64,000 nt of DNA from Citrobacter sp. JGM124 (GTDB lineage: Bacteria; Pseudomonadota; Gammaproteobacteria; Enterobacterales; Enterobacteriaceae), in the NCBI RefSeq assembly GCF_018257795.1, contig NZ_JAERJD010000008.1, positions 186,001-250,000 of the forward strand, written 5' to 3'. Within the stretch, counting starts at the first letter, position 1; each line of letters opens with the position of its first letter. The notes beneath the pieces were generated by a model, which was not told the origin of the DNA, did not search any database, and worked only from the letters and a program-made list of their open reading frames with translations. The position numbers were made by a program, and so were the translations under genes. Below are positions 45,801-55,551 of this stretch, one piece after another.

Positions 45801-45900
45801 GTCTGACGGTCGGAGTGGATTTACCTCTCAAGACTTTCAAGACGCTTTCGTCGGGGAGTACTCCCTTTGCCGTGCCCTTTGGGCACTCACTCATCCTTGA
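45799..45900 (+). CDS. Candidate 33-codon leader ORF before speC
   Basis: An ATG at 45799 opens 33 codons, starting MSDGRSGFTSQDFQD and ending ALWALTHP. The TGA is 18 bases before the speC ATG. Hairpins GACG-CTTT-CGTC, GGGAG-TA-CTCCC and GTGCCC-TTT-GGGCAC (45841-45886) lie inside it. In E. coli an upstream leader peptide (speFL) senses ornithine to control the other ornithine decarboxylase, speF. This could be an analogous control, but no strong ribosome site is seen and the ORF may be chance. Confidence 0.3.
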   Translation: MSDGRSGFTSQDFQDAFVGEYSLCRALWALTHP

Positions 45901-45918
45901 CCACGGGGATTTGTGCTT

Positions 45919-48057
45919 ATGAAGTCACTTAAAATTGCTGCCAGCCATAGCATTGCTGGTTCGCTCTTAACGCATCGTGAAGTTGTGGTGCTTGCTGATA
46001 CGGATTTTACGGATGTAGCAGCGGTTGTCGTTTCTGTTGCCGATAGCCAGAGTGGGATCCTGACGTTACTAAAACGAACAGGGTTTCATCTGCCAGTATT
46101 TATCTTTACGGAAACAGCGACAGATGATTTACCCGAAGTGACGGGGGTTATCACCGGGCAGGCCGAGGACTACCTGACAATGGAAAGGGCCGCTTGCGAG
46201 TATGAAGAGCAACTGCTGCCTCCCTTTTTCAAAACCCTGACGCAATATGTGGCAATGGATAACACCACTTTTGCCTGTCCGGGGCATCAGCATGGTGAAT
46301 TTTTTAAGAAGCATCCAGCCGGGCGACAGTTTTATGATTTTTTCGGCGAGAATATTTTCCGTGCTGATATGTGCAATGCGGATGTGAAATTAGGCGATTT
46401 ACTGATCCATGAAGGGTCCGCTAAACATGCACAGAAATTTGCAGCCAAAGTATTTAACGCGGATAAAACCTATTTTGTCCTGAATGGTACTTCCGGGGCG
46501 AATAAAGTGGTCACCAATGCACTGTTGACCCGCGGTGATCTGGTGCTGTTTGATCGTAATAATCACAAATCTAATCATCATGGTGCATTAATTCAGGCGG
46601 GAGCCACCCCTGTTTACTTAGAAGCAACCCGTAATCCCTTTGGTTTTATTGGTGGTATTGATGCCCACTGCTTTGATGATCAATACTTGCGTGGCCTGGT
46701 GGCGGAGGTCGCGCCAGATCGGGCAGAGGAAGCACGTCCTTTCAGACTGGCGGTGATCCAGCTTGGTACCTATGACGGCACTGTGTACAACGCGCGCCAG
46801 GTGGTTGATAGCATTGGTCACCTCTGTGACTACATTCTGTTTGACTCGGCCTGGGTTGGATACGAGCAATTTATTCCTGTGATGGCAGACTGTTCACCAC
46901 TCCTTCTGGAGCTGGGGCCTGAAGATCCCGGTATTTTTGTGACTCAGTCAGTACATAAGCAACAGGCTGGATTCTCACAAACCTCGCAGATCCATAAAAA
47001 GGATAATCATATCCGTGGGCAGGCGCGTTTTTGTCCTCATAAACGTCTGAACAATGCTTTTATGCTGCATGCCTCGACCAGTCCATTTTATCCACTGTTT
47101 GCCGCACTGGATGTCAACGCGAAAATTCATCAGGGTGAGAGTGGCCGCCGCTTATGGGCAGAGTGTGTGTCGCAAGGCATTGAGGCGCGTAAGGCGATAA
47201 TTGCCCAGTGTAAAATGATAAAACCCTTTATTCCTCCGGTGGTGTATGAGCAGCCATGGCAGGATTATCCTGATGAGGTGATCGCCAGGGATCGGGCCTT
47301 CTTTAGCTTTGAACCTGACGCCTCATGGCATGGCTTTGAGGGCTATGCCCGGGATGAATACTTTGTTGATCCTTGTAAGCTACTCCTGACAACACCGGGC
47401 ATATCCCCAGAAGATGGTGCCTATACTGAATTTGGCATTCCAGCCGCGATTCTGGCGCACTATTTGCGGGAGAACGGTATTGTTCCTGAAAAGTCAGATC
47501 TCAACTCTATCCTGTTCCTGTTAACCCCGGCTGAGAGTAGAGAAAAACTGGCTAGTCTGGTCACTATGTTGGCACAGTTCGAGCACCACGTTGAAAATGA
47601 TACGCCATTGGTTGACGTACTGCCGACGATCTATCACAAGTATCCCCTGCGCTATAAGGGGTACACACTGCGCCAAATCTGTCAGGAGATGCATGACCTC
47701 TACGTGAGCTTTGATGTTAAAGCGCTACAAAAAGCGATGTTCCGTAAAGCAGGTTTACCGGAGATGGTGATGAACCCCCAGGATGCGAACCGGGAGTTTA
47801 TCCGCGGCAATGTGGAGCTGGTTCGTTTAAAAGACGCCGAGGGACGTATTGCGGCTGAAGGTGCCCTGCCTTATCCTCCTGGCGTCCTGTGTGTTGTGCC
47901 AGGGGAACGATGGGGCGGTGCTGCACTGAACTACTTTCTGGCACTCGAAGAGGGGATTAATCGCCTGCCTGGTTTCGCGCCGGAGTTACAGGGGGTTTAC
48001 AGCGAAACGGATACTGACGGCATCAAGCGCCTGTATGGCAATATGGTGAACACCTAA
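45919..48057 (+). CDS. speC: Constitutive ornithine decarboxylase
   Basis: This 712-residue PLP enzyme converts ornithine to putrescine in polyamine synthesis. It follows E. coli SpeC closely along its length: start MKSLKIAAS, an N-terminal wing domain, FACPGHQHGEFFKKHPAG near 117, the PLP-lysine region SVHKQQAGFSQTSQIHKKDN near 347, and a C-terminal PPGVLCVVPGERW. I chose the ATG at 45919 (GGGG upstream) over the GTG two codons earlier. Upstream hairpins and a leader ORF may tune its expression. It lies beside pheV as in E. coli, but nupG does not follow. Confidence 0.95.
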   Translation: MKSLKIAASHSIAGSLLTHREVVVLADTDFTDVAAVVVSVADSQSGILTLLKRTGFHLPVFIFTETATDDLPEVTGVITGQAEDYLTMERAACEYEEQLLPPFFKTLTQYVAMDNTTFACPGHQHGEFFKKHPAGRQFYDFFGENIFRADMCNADVKLGDLLIHEGSAKHAQKFAAKVFNADKTYFVLNGTSGANKVVTNALLTRGDLVLFDRNNHKSNHHGALIQAGATPVYLEATRNPFGFIGGIDAHCFDDQYLRGLVAEVAPDRAEEARPFRLAVIQLGTYDGTVYNARQVVDSIGHLCDYILFDSAWVGYEQFIPVMADCSPLLLELGPEDPGIFVTQSVHKQQAGFSQTSQIHKKDNHIRGQARFCPHKRLNNAFMLHASTSPFYPLFAALDVNAKIHQGESGRRLWAECVSQGIEARKAIIAQCKMIKPFIPPVVYEQPWQDYPDEVIARDRAFFSFEPDASWHGFEGYARDEYFVDPCKLLLTTPGISPEDGAYTEFGIPAAILAHYLRENGIVPEKSDLNSILFLLTPAESREKLASLVTMLAQFEHHVENDTPLVDVLPTIYHKYPLRYKGYTLRQICQEMHDLYVSFDVKALQKAMFRKAGLPEMVMNPQDANREFIRGNVELVRLKDAEGRIAAEGALPYPPGVLCVVPGERWGGAALNYFLALEEGINRLPGFAPELQGVYSETDTDGIKRLYGNMVNT

Positions 48058-48195
48058 TGCATAAATCACGTTCAGCTTTCTGAATGCAAGATCGCCACAC
48101 TGTCCTCGTTGTTCCCCCTTTATTAAGAGAATAATCAAGGGGGAGCAGGGGACTGAGCCGAACAATCGCAGCACAGTGGCGAACTGCCCCTTTTG

Positions 48196-48583
48196 TTATT
48201 TAAAGTGATATTTCACACCTATCATTGCTGAGGTATCACTGTACCCTTTATCGCCAATTTGGACGGCGACATTCCCCCAGAGATTGAGCTGTGAACTTAT
48301 TTTCCCGTCAATACCGGTCTTGATCTCCCCCAGATTACGGGCACCATCCTGATGGATGCTGACACCATCCATTTGAGTGGCGAAATCATGCGTGTTATGG
48401 ATCCAGTTTAATTCAACGAAGGGCTGGAATTCTCGCCCTGTGCCTTTATCAATGGCACTCTGTCCTTCCAGGTAACTACGGAACCCCAGTCGTGTTTGAA
48501 CGTTATTGTCACCTTCACCCTGGATAGCTGTCCCGTTTGATTCCCAGAGTGGCGTTCCAGATGACTTTAAACACTTTATTCAT
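48196..48583 (-). pseudogene. Autotransporter reduced to its start and last part of barrel
   Basis: The minus-strand ATG at 48583 opens with MNKVFKVIWNATL, the extended signal-peptide start (ESPR) used by large type V secreted proteins. Within a few codons that frame runs to a stop. In another frame, immediately after the junction near 48545, a clean barrel end begins: ESNGTAIQGEGDNNVQTRLG, FRSYLEGQS, FVELNWIHNT, WGNVAVQIGDKGYSDTSAM, ending KYHFK. The passenger and most of the translocator are gone. I infer one internal deletion that fused the first 13 codons out of frame to about the last 115. It cannot make a working protein. Confidence 0.75.
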
Positions 48584-48743
48584 GATGTTTACCATTGTTA
48601 AAAATGTTTCAACAATACGGAGTGACATGTTACCAGTGCACCATTTATGTTCGTTTTTAAATGGAACCAGAGAACATGTATCGAATAATATTAGTGTCAG
48701 TTTTGATTGTTTTAATAATCAGTAACGATTCACCATCAAATTG

Positions 48744-48776
48744 TAACTATTAACTATTAACTATTAACTATTAACT
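48744..48776. repeat. Heptanucleotide tandem repeat (TAACTAT)n
   Basis: Four full TAACTAT units and a partial TAACT lie about 160 bases upstream of the autotransporter relic start. Repeats of seven bases do not keep frame in coding DNA; upstream of adhesin genes elsewhere they vary promoter strength by slippage. Confidence 0.85.
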
Positions 48777-48833
48777 GAAAATTATCATAATTCAAATGAT
48801 GATGATTATTTTTGATAATAGGGTGGGGGGATA

Positions 48834-48867
48834 ACTCCCCCTCATCCTGTACAGGTGAAGGGGGGTT
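48834..48867 (+). terminator. Terminator-like hairpin beside mltC stop
   Basis: Arms around CCCCCTCATCC and GGTGAAGGGGGG are followed by a T-run on the plus strand. On the minus strand the hairpin comes right after the mltC stop. It probably serves mltC 3' end formation and may work both ways. Confidence 0.5.
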
Positions 48868-48868
48868 T

Positions 48869-49951
48869 TTAGTTGCGGCGGTAACTTTTATTGGCGGTAT
48901 TGACTTTATACAAATAGCGACGCGATTCTGCGGCGGGATGCCGGGTGGTTAAGGTTTGATACACATCTCCAGGCTGCATGCTGTTGATGATATTAAAGGC
49001 TCGTTCTTTATCACTGGAAAATACCCGCAGTACACTTCCTGCCCCACCATTATAGGCGGTTATCACGGCATAACGACGTGAGGTTGGGTTTGTTATCTGC
49101 CCCAGGTAGGTATTGTGCAGAATCGCTAAGTAGGCTGTTCCGGTATCGATATTACTTTCCGGATCGAACAGGAAACTACGACTGGGTTTGCCCGTTTTCC
49201 CTTGGGATCTGAATACATCCACACCGGCACTGTGCTGCACCACCTGCATCAGGCCTAAAGCATCAGCATGACTGACGGCATAAGGGTTAAAGCTTGATTC
49301 TGTTTGCATAATTGCCAAAATCAGTGATTCATCAATACCATATTTTTTAGATGCTTTACGTACCATGGACATATATTTATGGGCACGTTTATCAAGGTGA
49401 TTAGGAACCAGATTAATCGTCACACTATAGACAATTTTTAACCCAGTAGTACGTTTACGCAACTGGGTTTGCAGTAAATGATCGGCAAATTTCTCTGCAC
49501 GCCCTTGCCAGCGAATCGGCTGCCCGGTGTTATCCACAACCTGCCCGTATAAAAATGGCTCTTTTGAGATAAGCACATCATTGGCGTCAGAATAGAGATC
49601 GATCGATCCCGGATCATCACCCATTAATAACGTTGTCACGATAGCCTGGCGCAGATGCCCGGTGGGGTCAGTGCCGGCTATCGTTTCTATCGTAATTGTA
49701 CCAGCATCAAAATTAATATGACTGCGAGTAAGATAGTGGTCGGTATACTTGACGTAGTCTTTTGGGCCTGCGATCAAGACCTCTTTTATCCCCCAGATAT
49801 TCTCGATATTGTTGGCAAATTGCCCCATTAAAATATCGAATCCGTTGGTATCTTTCTCATAGGCCAGGTTAGGGACATTATCATTTTTCTTGCTGGAGCA
49901 AGAGATAAGCAGCGGTGCAATAAGGACCAGTGCGAGAAATTTTTTCATCAT
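48869..49951 (-). CDS. mltC: Membrane-bound lytic murein transglycosylase C
   Basis: This 360-residue outer-membrane lipoprotein cleaves peptidoglycan glycan strands to 1,6-anhydro products. The lipobox is LISC (Cys18). An N-terminal DUF3393 region with [17 protein letters not shown] is followed by the SLT domain: catalytic Glu in [13 protein letters not shown], the GLMQVV motif, and [13 protein letters not shown]. The length equals E. coli MltC. It follows yggX by 40 bases in the mutY-yggX-mltC gene order. Confidence 0.95.
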   Translation of the reverse strand: MMKKFLALVLIAPLLISCSSKKNDNVPNLAYEKDTNGFDILMGQFANNIENIWGIKEVLIAGPKDYVKYTDHYLTRSHINFDAGTITIETIAGTDPTGHLRQAIVTTLLMGDDPGSIDLYSDANDVLISKEPFLYGQVVDNTGQPIRWQGRAEKFADHLLQTQLRKRTTGLKIVYSVTINLVPNHLDKRAHKYMSMVRKASKKYGIDESLILAIMQTESSFNPYAVSHADALGLMQVVQHSAGVDVFRSQGKTGKPSRSFLFDPESNIDTGTAYLAILHNTYLGQITNPTSRRYAVITAYNGGAGSVLRVFSSDKERAFNIINSMQPGDVYQTLTTRHPAAESRRYLYKVNTANKSYRRN

Positions 49952-49991
49952 TCGGCATTATGCTTTTGTGTTAGCAAAAAAGCTGCGAGGG

Positions 49992-50267
49992 TTACTGTTT
50001 TTCTGGTGGGGTATAGCCTTCAATATGAACATCTTTACCCTCAAACAGGAAATTTATCATCTCGGTTTCCAGCATCTTACGATGTTCAGGGTTCATCATG
50101 TTCATTTTTTTTTCGTTGATCAGCATTGTCTGTTTGGTTTGCCACTGCTTCCATGCCTCTTTGGATATTTCATTGTAGATCCGTTTGCCCAGTTCACCGG
50201 GATACAGCTGGAAGTCCTGCCCTTCAGCGTCCTGTTGTAAGTAAGTACAAAAAATAGTTCTGCTCAT
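49992..50267 (-). CDS. yggX: Fe(2+)-trafficking/oxidative-protection protein
   Basis: This 91-residue cytoplasmic protein starts [16 protein letters not shown] with the conserved Cys7. It contains the [18 protein letters not shown] motif and an [10 protein letters not shown] segment, all as in E. coli YggX, which protects Fe-S clusters from oxidation. It is cotranscribed with mutY (30 bases upstream) and mltC. Confidence 0.95.
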   Translation of the reverse strand: MSRTIFCTYLQQDAEGQDFQLYPGELGKRIYNEISKEAWKQWQTKQTMLINEKKMNMMNPEHRKMLETEMINFLFEGKDVHIEGYTPPEKQ

Positions 50268-50297
50268 TATGGTTTCCTTTATTTATTTAATTCGGTT

Positions 50298-51356
50298 TTA
50301 TACGACCGGATCAGCACGTAATTGTTGTAGTAAACGCTCAACGGGAGCAGCCAGCCCAACGGATGGCGGCTGGACTAAGTTATACCAGAGACCGGAGTCT
50401 TCATCCATGCAGCCGCCCGATAAGGATACCGAAAGCCATACCGGGACGATATCCAGATGAAAATGGCTAAACGTATGACGAAAAGCGGTGAGCTGTTTTA
50501 TTTGCCCTGCCGGTAGGCCACGTTGTGTCAGCCAGTTTTGAAGCTCAGACAGCGTCGCAAATTGTGGAAAGCAAAAAAGCCCTCCCCAAAGTCCAACGGC
50601 CGGGCGTTTAGCCAGAAATACCTCATTCCCTTCCTGCATCATCAGCATATAGCCAGTCCGTTGGGGGAGGGAAGTCTTGGGCTTTTTCCCCGGGTAACTG
50701 GCCCAGCTTGCGTTAGCATGAGCGACACAACCGTTACTGAGCGGGCAAAGTGTGCATTTAGGCTTGGAACGAGTACAAACGAGTGCTCCCAAGTCCATCA
50801 TGGCCTGGTTAAACTGACCAACACCTTGTGCTGGTGTCACTTGTTCGCTGATCTCCCAGAGGCGTTTTTCTACCTCTTTTTTCCCAGGCCAGCCATCCAC
50901 CGCATAGCAACGGGCTAAAACTCGTTTTACATTGCCATCAAGGATCGGGAAATGCTTCCCTAAAGAGAGCGAAAGTACTGCGCCGGCTGTCGAACGACCG
51001 ATACCGGGCAGGGCGGCGACCTCCTCAAAGGTCTCCGGAAATACCCCGTCATATTCCTGGGCAATTTTCTGCGCAGCTTTATGGAGATTGCGTGCCCGAG
51101 CGTAGTAGCCAAGCCCCGTCCATAAGTGCAAAACTTCATCTTGTGGGGCACTGGCCAGGCTGTTAACCGTTGGGAAACGTGCGATAAAACGCTCAAAGTA
51201 GGGAATAACCGTCGTCACCTGCGTTTGTTGTAGCATCACTTCCGATAACCAGACTTTATACGGCGTTTTTTCTTGTTGCCAGGGCAGGGTTTTACGCCCG
51301 TATTTATCATACCAGTCCAGTACTTGTCGGGAAAATTGGGCAGCTTGTAAAATCAA
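50298..51356 (-). CDS. mutY: Adenine DNA glycosylase
   Basis: This 352-residue repair enzyme removes adenine mispaired with 8-oxoguanine. It has the early catalytic region [20 protein letters not shown], the helix-hairpin-helix [14 protein letters not shown] with following Asp in [11 protein letters not shown], and the [4Fe-4S] pattern C-x6-C-x2-C-x5-C in [17 protein letters not shown]. The NUDIX-like C-terminal domain recognises 8-oxoG. It is divergent from trmB and first of the mutY-yggX-mltC set. Confidence 0.96.
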   Translation of the reverse strand: MILQAAQFSRQVLDWYDKYGRKTLPWQQEKTPYKVWLSEVMLQQTQVTTVIPYFERFIARFPTVNSLASAPQDEVLHLWTGLGYYARARNLHKAAQKIAQEYDGVFPETFEEVAALPGIGRSTAGAVLSLSLGKHFPILDGNVKRVLARCYAVDGWPGKKEVEKRLWEISEQVTPAQGVGQFNQAMMDLGALVCTRSKPKCTLCPLSNGCVAHANASWASYPGKKPKTSLPQRTGYMLMMQEGNEVFLAKRPAVGLWGGLFCFPQFATLSELQNWLTQRGLPAGQIKQLTAFRHTFSHFHLDIVPVWLSVSLSGGCMDEDSGLWYNLVQPPSVGLAAPVERLLQQLRADPVV

Positions 51357-51613
51357 CGGGAAATATCCGCAAAGGGTGAGTCAGGGGGCCTGATTCCAGC
51401 ACAGAGAAAACCTGCTGTAAACCGGAACTTTCTTTATAGATGTGAGTGGATAAAAGAAGACTCGGTGCTCATATGGCGTATAGGCTAGTATATATGCTAT
51501 AGAAAACGCTAAACTTAAGGGCTACAGGCTTTGTCGGGTGAGTCACTTGCTTCTCATCTTTAACTTTGGATAATGCCTTTTTTCTTAAATCTTAACCGAA
51601 GCACTAATAAATC

Positions 51614-52333
51614 ATGAAGAATGATGTCATTTCACCGGAATTTAACGAAGACGGCCGCGCTCTACGTCGTATTCGTAGCTTTGTTCGTCGTCAAGGACGC
51701 CTGACTAAAGGCCAGCAACTTGCGCTGGATAACTACTGGCCGGTGATGGGCGTTGAATACCAGGCTGAACCACTGGATTTCACCTCGTTATTTCACAATG
51801 AAGGCCCTGTCACCCTGGAGATAGGCTTTGGTATGGGGACTTCGTTGGTCACAATGGCGAACACGAATTCACACCATAATTACCTCGGTATTGAAGTGCA
51901 TTTACCTGGAGTTGGTGCTTGCCTGGGCCTGGCCCATGAGATGGGCGTCGATAATTTGAGAGTGATGTGCCATGACGCAGTCGAAGTGCTGGAGCAGATG
52001 ATTCCTGATAATTCACTGAATATGGTACAGCTATTCTTTCCTGACCCATGGCATAAAGCGCGTCATAATAAACGCCGTATTGTTCAGGCACCTTTTGCTG
52101 AACTGGTAAAAAGTAAATTGAAGCTTGGGGGGGTATTCCATATGGCAACAGACTGGGAACCTTATGCAGAACATATGCTCGAAGTTATGTCTGGACTGGA
52201 AGGTTATCAAAACCAGTCTGAAAGCAATGGCTATGTTCCACGTCCCCAGTCACGCCCGGTGACAAAATTTGAGCAACGTGGGCAGCGTCTTGGCCACGGT
52301 GTATGGGACTTAATGTTCGAGAGGATAAAGTAA
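51614..52333 (+). CDS. trmB: tRNA (guanine-N7-)-methyltransferase
   Basis: This 239-residue SAM-dependent enzyme makes m7G46 in tRNA. The SAM motif is [11 protein letters not shown] (about residue 70). [14 protein letters not shown] and the conserved [18 protein letters not shown] motif (about 140-157) identify the family. Length matches E. coli TrmB. The TAA stop shares a base with the yggL ATG. Confidence 0.96.
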   Translation: MKNDVISPEFNEDGRALRRIRSFVRRQGRLTKGQQLALDNYWPVMGVEYQAEPLDFTSLFHNEGPVTLEIGFGMGTSLVTMANTNSHHNYLGIEVHLPGVGACLGLAHEMGVDNLRVMCHDAVEVLEQMIPDNSLNMVQLFFPDPWHKARHNKRRIVQAPFAELVKSKLKLGGVFHMATDWEPYAEHMLEVMSGLEGYQNQSESNGYVPRPQSRPVTKFEQRGQRLGHGVWDLMFERIK

Positions 52334-52659
52334 TGGCAAAGAATCGCAGCCGTCGTTTGCGTAAAAAAATGCATATTGATGAGTTCCAGGAAGTGGGCTT
52401 TTCAGTTGCCTGGAGCTTTCCAGAAGGCACGTCTGAAGAACAGATTGATCAAACTGTAGATGCGCTGATTGCTGAAGTCATTGCACCCAACAAACTGGCT
52501 TTTGATGGCAGTGGTTACCTGGCATGGGAAGGGCTGGTCTGTACAGAGGACATTGGTAAATGTACTCCGGAACATCAGGCACAGATTCGTGACTGGCTTG
52601 AGGCACGTAAACTGACCAATATTCGTACCAGCGACTTGTTCGACGTATGGTGGGATTGA
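52333..52659 (+). CDS. yggL: DUF469/YggL family protein
   Basis: This 108-residue protein is YggL-like. It begins [20 protein letters not shown], continues with FSVAWSFPEG and ends in TNIRTSDLFDVWWD, all as in E. coli YggL (108 residues). That protein has been linked to 50S ribosome assembly. I chose the ATG at 52333, overlapping the trmB stop; a longer in-frame extension lies inside trmB. A strong terminator follows at 52706-52734. Confidence 0.93.
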   Translation: MAKNRSRRLRKKMHIDEFQEVGFSVAWSFPEGTSEEQIDQTVDALIAEVIAPNKLAFDGSGYLAWEGLVCTEDIGKCTPEHQAQIRDWLEARKLTNIRTSDLFDVWWD

Positions 52660-52705
52660 GTTATCCACTGAGGCTACGTCAGATAATAGCCGTGAATTGA
52701 ATCTT

Positions 52706-52739
52706 AAGAGGGAAAAACAGTGTTTTTCCCTCTTTGTCT
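52706..52739 (+). terminator. Rho-independent terminator after trmB-yggL
   Basis: Thirteen-base perfect arms AAGAGGGAAAAAC (52706-52718) and GTTTTTCCCTCTT (52722-52734) with a three-base loop are followed by GTCTTTTT. It ends only about 15 bases before the yggN start codon. Confidence 0.85.
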
Positions 52740-52753
52740 TTTTAGGAGATATT

Positions 52754-53473
52754 ATGTTTCGTCAGGCTTTTTTAGGTGCGCTTCTGGTGACAGTGGCCAT
52801 GTCTGCCCGGGCTGATTATCAGTGCCGGGTTAATCCCAAAGATGACATTGTGATTACTCCGCAGTCGGTTCAGGTGGTGGGCCAGAATGGCAACCTGGTG
52901 ATTGCACCAGATGGTAATGTGCAATTTAATGGTGCAGAAAAACAGCTTACTGCGGCCCAGCGTCAACAGGCGATAAAATACCAGTCCGCCCTGCGCACTG
53001 ATTTGCCATGGATCGATAATGGTGCCCGGGAACGTGTCGAGAAAGGGCGTACTGCGCTTGATAGTATTATTGCCAAGGAAGTGGGTGAGAACAGCAAAAT
53101 GCGTGGGCGTCTGACCACGCTCGATAATCAACTCAAAGAGCAAATGAATCGTATTATAGAACATCGTTCTGACGGTTTAACTTTCCATTATCAGGCCATT
53201 AATCAGGTGCGTAGTGAAGGGCAGCAGCTGGTTAATCAGGCTATGGGGGGATTATTGCAGGACAGCATTAATGAGATGGGTGCCAAAGCGGTTCTGGGTG
53301 GGGGGGGAAATCCACTACAGAATGTACTCGGCAGCCTGGGGGGACTACAAACAGCTATTCAATCGGAATGGAAGAGCCAGCAGGCAGACTTCCAACAGTT
53401 TGGACGGGACGTCTGTAATAAGGTGGTATCCCTGGAAGATCAACGTAAAGCTCTGGTCACGACCCTGAAATAA
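52754..53473 (+). CDS. yggN: DUF2884 periplasmic protein
   Basis: This 239-residue protein has a signal peptide cut near residue 19 (SARA). The mature part begins DYQCRVNPKDDIVITPQ and runs through WIDNGARERVEKGRTALDS, matching E. coli YggN in length and pattern. The ATG at 52754 has AGGAG six bases upstream. It directly follows a strong terminator, so its promoter must overlap or lie within the upstream hairpin region, or it depends on read-through. Function is unknown. Confidence 0.9.
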   Translation: MFRQAFLGALLVTVAMSARADYQCRVNPKDDIVITPQSVQVVGQNGNLVIAPDGNVQFNGAEKQLTAAQRQQAIKYQSALRTDLPWIDNGARERVEKGRTALDSIIAKEVGENSKMRGRLTTLDNQLKEQMNRIIEHRSDGLTFHYQAINQVRSEGQQLVNQAMGGLLQDSINEMGAKAVLGGGGNPLQNVLGSLGGLQTAIQSEWKSQQADFQQFGRDVCNKVVSLEDQRKALVTTLK

Positions 53474-53479
53474 AAAAAT

Positions 53480-53502
53480 GGTGGGTTGCCAGGCAACCCA
53501 CC
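53480..53502. terminator. Bidirectional stem-loop between yggN and hemW
   Basis: GGTGGGTTGCC and GGCAACCCACC are exact reverse complements around one base, so the working stem is about eight to nine pairs with a small loop. An A-run precedes it on the plus strand, giving a T-run for the minus-strand hemW transcript; it sits between convergent genes. Confidence 0.75.
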
Positions 53503-53509
53503 GGAAATA

Positions 53510-54646
53510 TTATTCAGCCAAAAATAGCTCCAGCAACGAATTCAGAAACAGTTTACCTTTTTCAGTAATTTGCCAGTGTGTTTCCGTTTCTACCAGATAA
53601 CCTTTAGCTAATGCTTCGTTTAACGGTAACCGGATAGCATGCTCCTCGAGCCCTGTGTATCGGGTGAACTCTTCCCTTGGCGCGGCTTCCAGCAAGCGTA
53701 AGCGGTTCATGAAAAATTCAAATGGCTTATCTTTTTGTGCCACATCATGATGGCGATCGAGGTACTTACCTGTCATATAGCCCCGGGGATGGCGGGTTTT
53801 TTCAGTGCGCAGAATACGGCCATCCGGGAAAGAGACTTTACCATGGGCGCCACAGCCAATGCCGAGGTAATCCCCGAATCGCCAGTAATTCAAATTATGC
53901 TGACACTGATAACCGGGCTTTGCATAAGCCGAGGTTTCATATTGCTGATAACCTGCGGCAGTCAGTAGCTTATCCCCCTGTTCAAAAATATCCCACAGGG
54001 CATCATCATCAGGAAGTACTGGTGGTCGAGAACCAAACAGTGTATTGGGCTCAATGGTCAGCTGATACCAGGATAAATGAGGCGGGTTCAGGGCAATGGC
54101 CTGGCGTAAATCATCCAGCGCTTCTTCCAGTGTCTGGTCAGGTAAGCCATGCATTAAATCAAGATTAAAGCTACGTAATCCCAGGCCACTAGCCAGGTGT
54201 GCCGCTCGTTTGGCTTCCCCCGCATCATGAATACGGCCTAATCGTTTGAGTTTAGGCTCACTGAAGCTCTGTACGCCGATAGAAATACGGTTGATACCCG
54301 CCTGCTGATACCCAACAAAACGATCTGCTTCCACCGTCCCCGGATTGGCTTCCATGGTGATTTCTGCGTCATCAGCCAGTATCAGGCGTTCTCTGACCCC
54401 ATCGAGCAAGGTCTGCATCGCCTCACTGGATAGCAGACTCGGGGTGCCACCACCGATGAAGATGGTTTGTATTTCACGCCCCTGGGCTAATGGCACATCC
54501 AGCGTCAGATCACTCAGTAAGTGACTGACATAGTCATCATGTGGAACTTCACCCTTTAAGGCGTGAGAGTTGAAATCACAGTAAGGACACTTCTGTACGC
54601 ACCATGGAATATGAATATAAAGACTCAGAGGTGGCAAATTAGCCAT
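53510..54646 (-). CDS. hemW: Radical-SAM heme chaperone HemW
   Basis: This 378-residue protein has the CxxxCxxC cluster motif with Cys16, Cys20 and Cys23 in WCVQKCPYC. The [11 protein letters not shown] motif, the EANPGT motif and RISIGVQSF mark the HemN/HemW group. It lacks the longer N terminus of HemN, as HemW does. E. coli YggW/HemW binds heme. The gene overlaps rdgB by eight bases. Confidence 0.94.
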   Translation of the reverse strand: MANLPPLSLYIHIPWCVQKCPYCDFNSHALKGEVPHDDYVSHLLSDLTLDVPLAQGREIQTIFIGGGTPSLLSSEAMQTLLDGVRERLILADDAEITMEANPGTVEADRFVGYQQAGINRISIGVQSFSEPKLKRLGRIHDAGEAKRAAHLASGLGLRSFNLDLMHGLPDQTLEEALDDLRQAIALNPPHLSWYQLTIEPNTLFGSRPPVLPDDDALWDIFEQGDKLLTAAGYQQYETSAYAKPGYQCQHNLNYWRFGDYLGIGCGAHGKVSFPDGRILRTEKTRHPRGYMTGKYLDRHHDVAQKDKPFEFFMNRLRLLEAAPREEFTRYTGLEEHAIRLPLNEALAKGYLVETETHWQITEKGKLFLNSLLELFLAE

Positions 54647-55232
54647 TACGCATAGCTTCCAGTAACAGTTTCAGGGCTTGTCTTCGGTGGGAAATAGCGC
54701 TTTTCTCCTCGCGGGAAAGTTGGGAGGCTGTTCTCCCTTCACTTGGAACGAAGAAAATAGGATCATAGCCAAACCCGCCTTCACCAGCAGGTGTTCGGGC
54801 AATGATACCATCCCAGCTGCCATGGAAGACGAGCGGCGTAGGATCTTCGGCGTGGCGCATATAAACCAAAACGCAATGAAACTGAGCCTGACGCTCTGTA
54901 TCTGGAACATCTTTCAGGGCAACCAGCAACTTCTCCAGGTTCTGTTGATCGGTCGCCTCTTCGCCCGCATAGCGTGCAGAATAGATCCCCGGCGCACCAC
55001 CCAGTGCATCGACGGCTAAACCGGAATCATCGGCAATGGCAGGCAAGCCAGTAACCTGAGCTGCATGACGGGCTTTAATAATGGCATTTTCAATAAAGGT
55101 CAGGCCGGTTTCGTCAGCGGAGCTGACACCAAGCTCTGTTTGTGCGACGACATTAAGGCCAAAATCAGCCAGTAAACAGGCAAGTTCACGAACTTTACCA
55201 TTATTGCCGGTGGCCAGAACAACTTGTTTCAT
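54639..55232 (-). CDS. rdgB: dITP/XTP pyrophosphatase
   Basis: This 197-residue house-cleaning nucleotide pyrophosphatase removes dITP, XTP and dHAPTP. Motifs are [13 protein letters not shown] at the start, [20 protein letters not shown] near 66-85 with the metal-binding Asp pair, and [16 protein letters not shown]. It matches E. coli RdgB (197 residues). It lies within the yggS-yggT-yggU-rdgB-hemW operon. Confidence 0.96.
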   Translation of the reverse strand: MKQVVLATGNNGKVRELACLLADFGLNVVAQTELGVSSADETGLTFIENAIIKARHAAQVTGLPAIADDSGLAVDALGGAPGIYSARYAGEEATDQQNLEKLLVALKDVPDTERQAQFHCVLVYMRHAEDPTPLVFHGSWDGIIARTPAGEGGFGYDPIFFVPSEGRTASQLSREEKSAISHRRQALKLLLEAMRNG

Positions 55233-55248
55233 AGTGGGGGGAATCCTG

Positions 55249-55551
55249 TCATTGTGCCAAAGGGTCAGTCAGGGCTGCGACGTCTGTTGGGATCTGTTGC
55301 GGGTCGATGATTTTAATCTGTTTATGACGGCTGGTTTCACCTTTCACTAAAACCACCTGATTTTTAGGAACCCGAAACTGTTTGGCTAAAAAAGTGATGA
55401 GATAACTGTTGGCTTTACCGTCGACGGGGGGAGCCGTAATGGCAACTTTCAGCTCCTCCCCATGCAATCCGACCAGGCTATCCCGATGGGCCTTTGGCTG
55501 AACATACAGCCGCAGTAATAGCCCATCAGGTACCTTACTTACTGGACTCAC
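55249..55551 (-). CDS. yggU: YggU/DUF167 family protein
   Basis: This 100-residue protein has the DUF167 motifs [16 protein letters not shown] and [16 protein letters not shown]. coli YggU is 96 residues. It starts four bases inside the yggT end, which indicates coupling. Function is unknown. Confidence 0.92.
   Translation of the reverse strand: MSPVSKVPDGLLLRLYVQPKAHRDSLVGLHGEELKVAITAPPVDGKANSYLITFLAKQFRVPKNQVVLVKGETSRHKQIKIIDPQQIPTDVAALTDPLAQ

Larger units (their letters stand above)
45351..45918. other. speC upstream region with candidate leader structures
   Basis: This region runs between the tRNA-Phe promoter and speC. Its right part is a structured leader: a hairpin at 45767-45800, three short hairpins at 45841-45886, and a 33-codon ORF at 45799-45900. 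A 74-codon minus-strand frame at 45523-45747 has no family likeness and I do not support it. Confidence 0.45.
48058..48868. other. speC-mltC gap with autotransporter relic and heptamer repeat
   Basis: E. coli has nupG here. This window has a deleted autotransporter gene (48196-48583, minus), a 7-bp tandem repeat (48744-48776) and a hairpin at 48834-48867. The first 130 bases after speC hold nothing I recognise. Confidence 0.55.
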
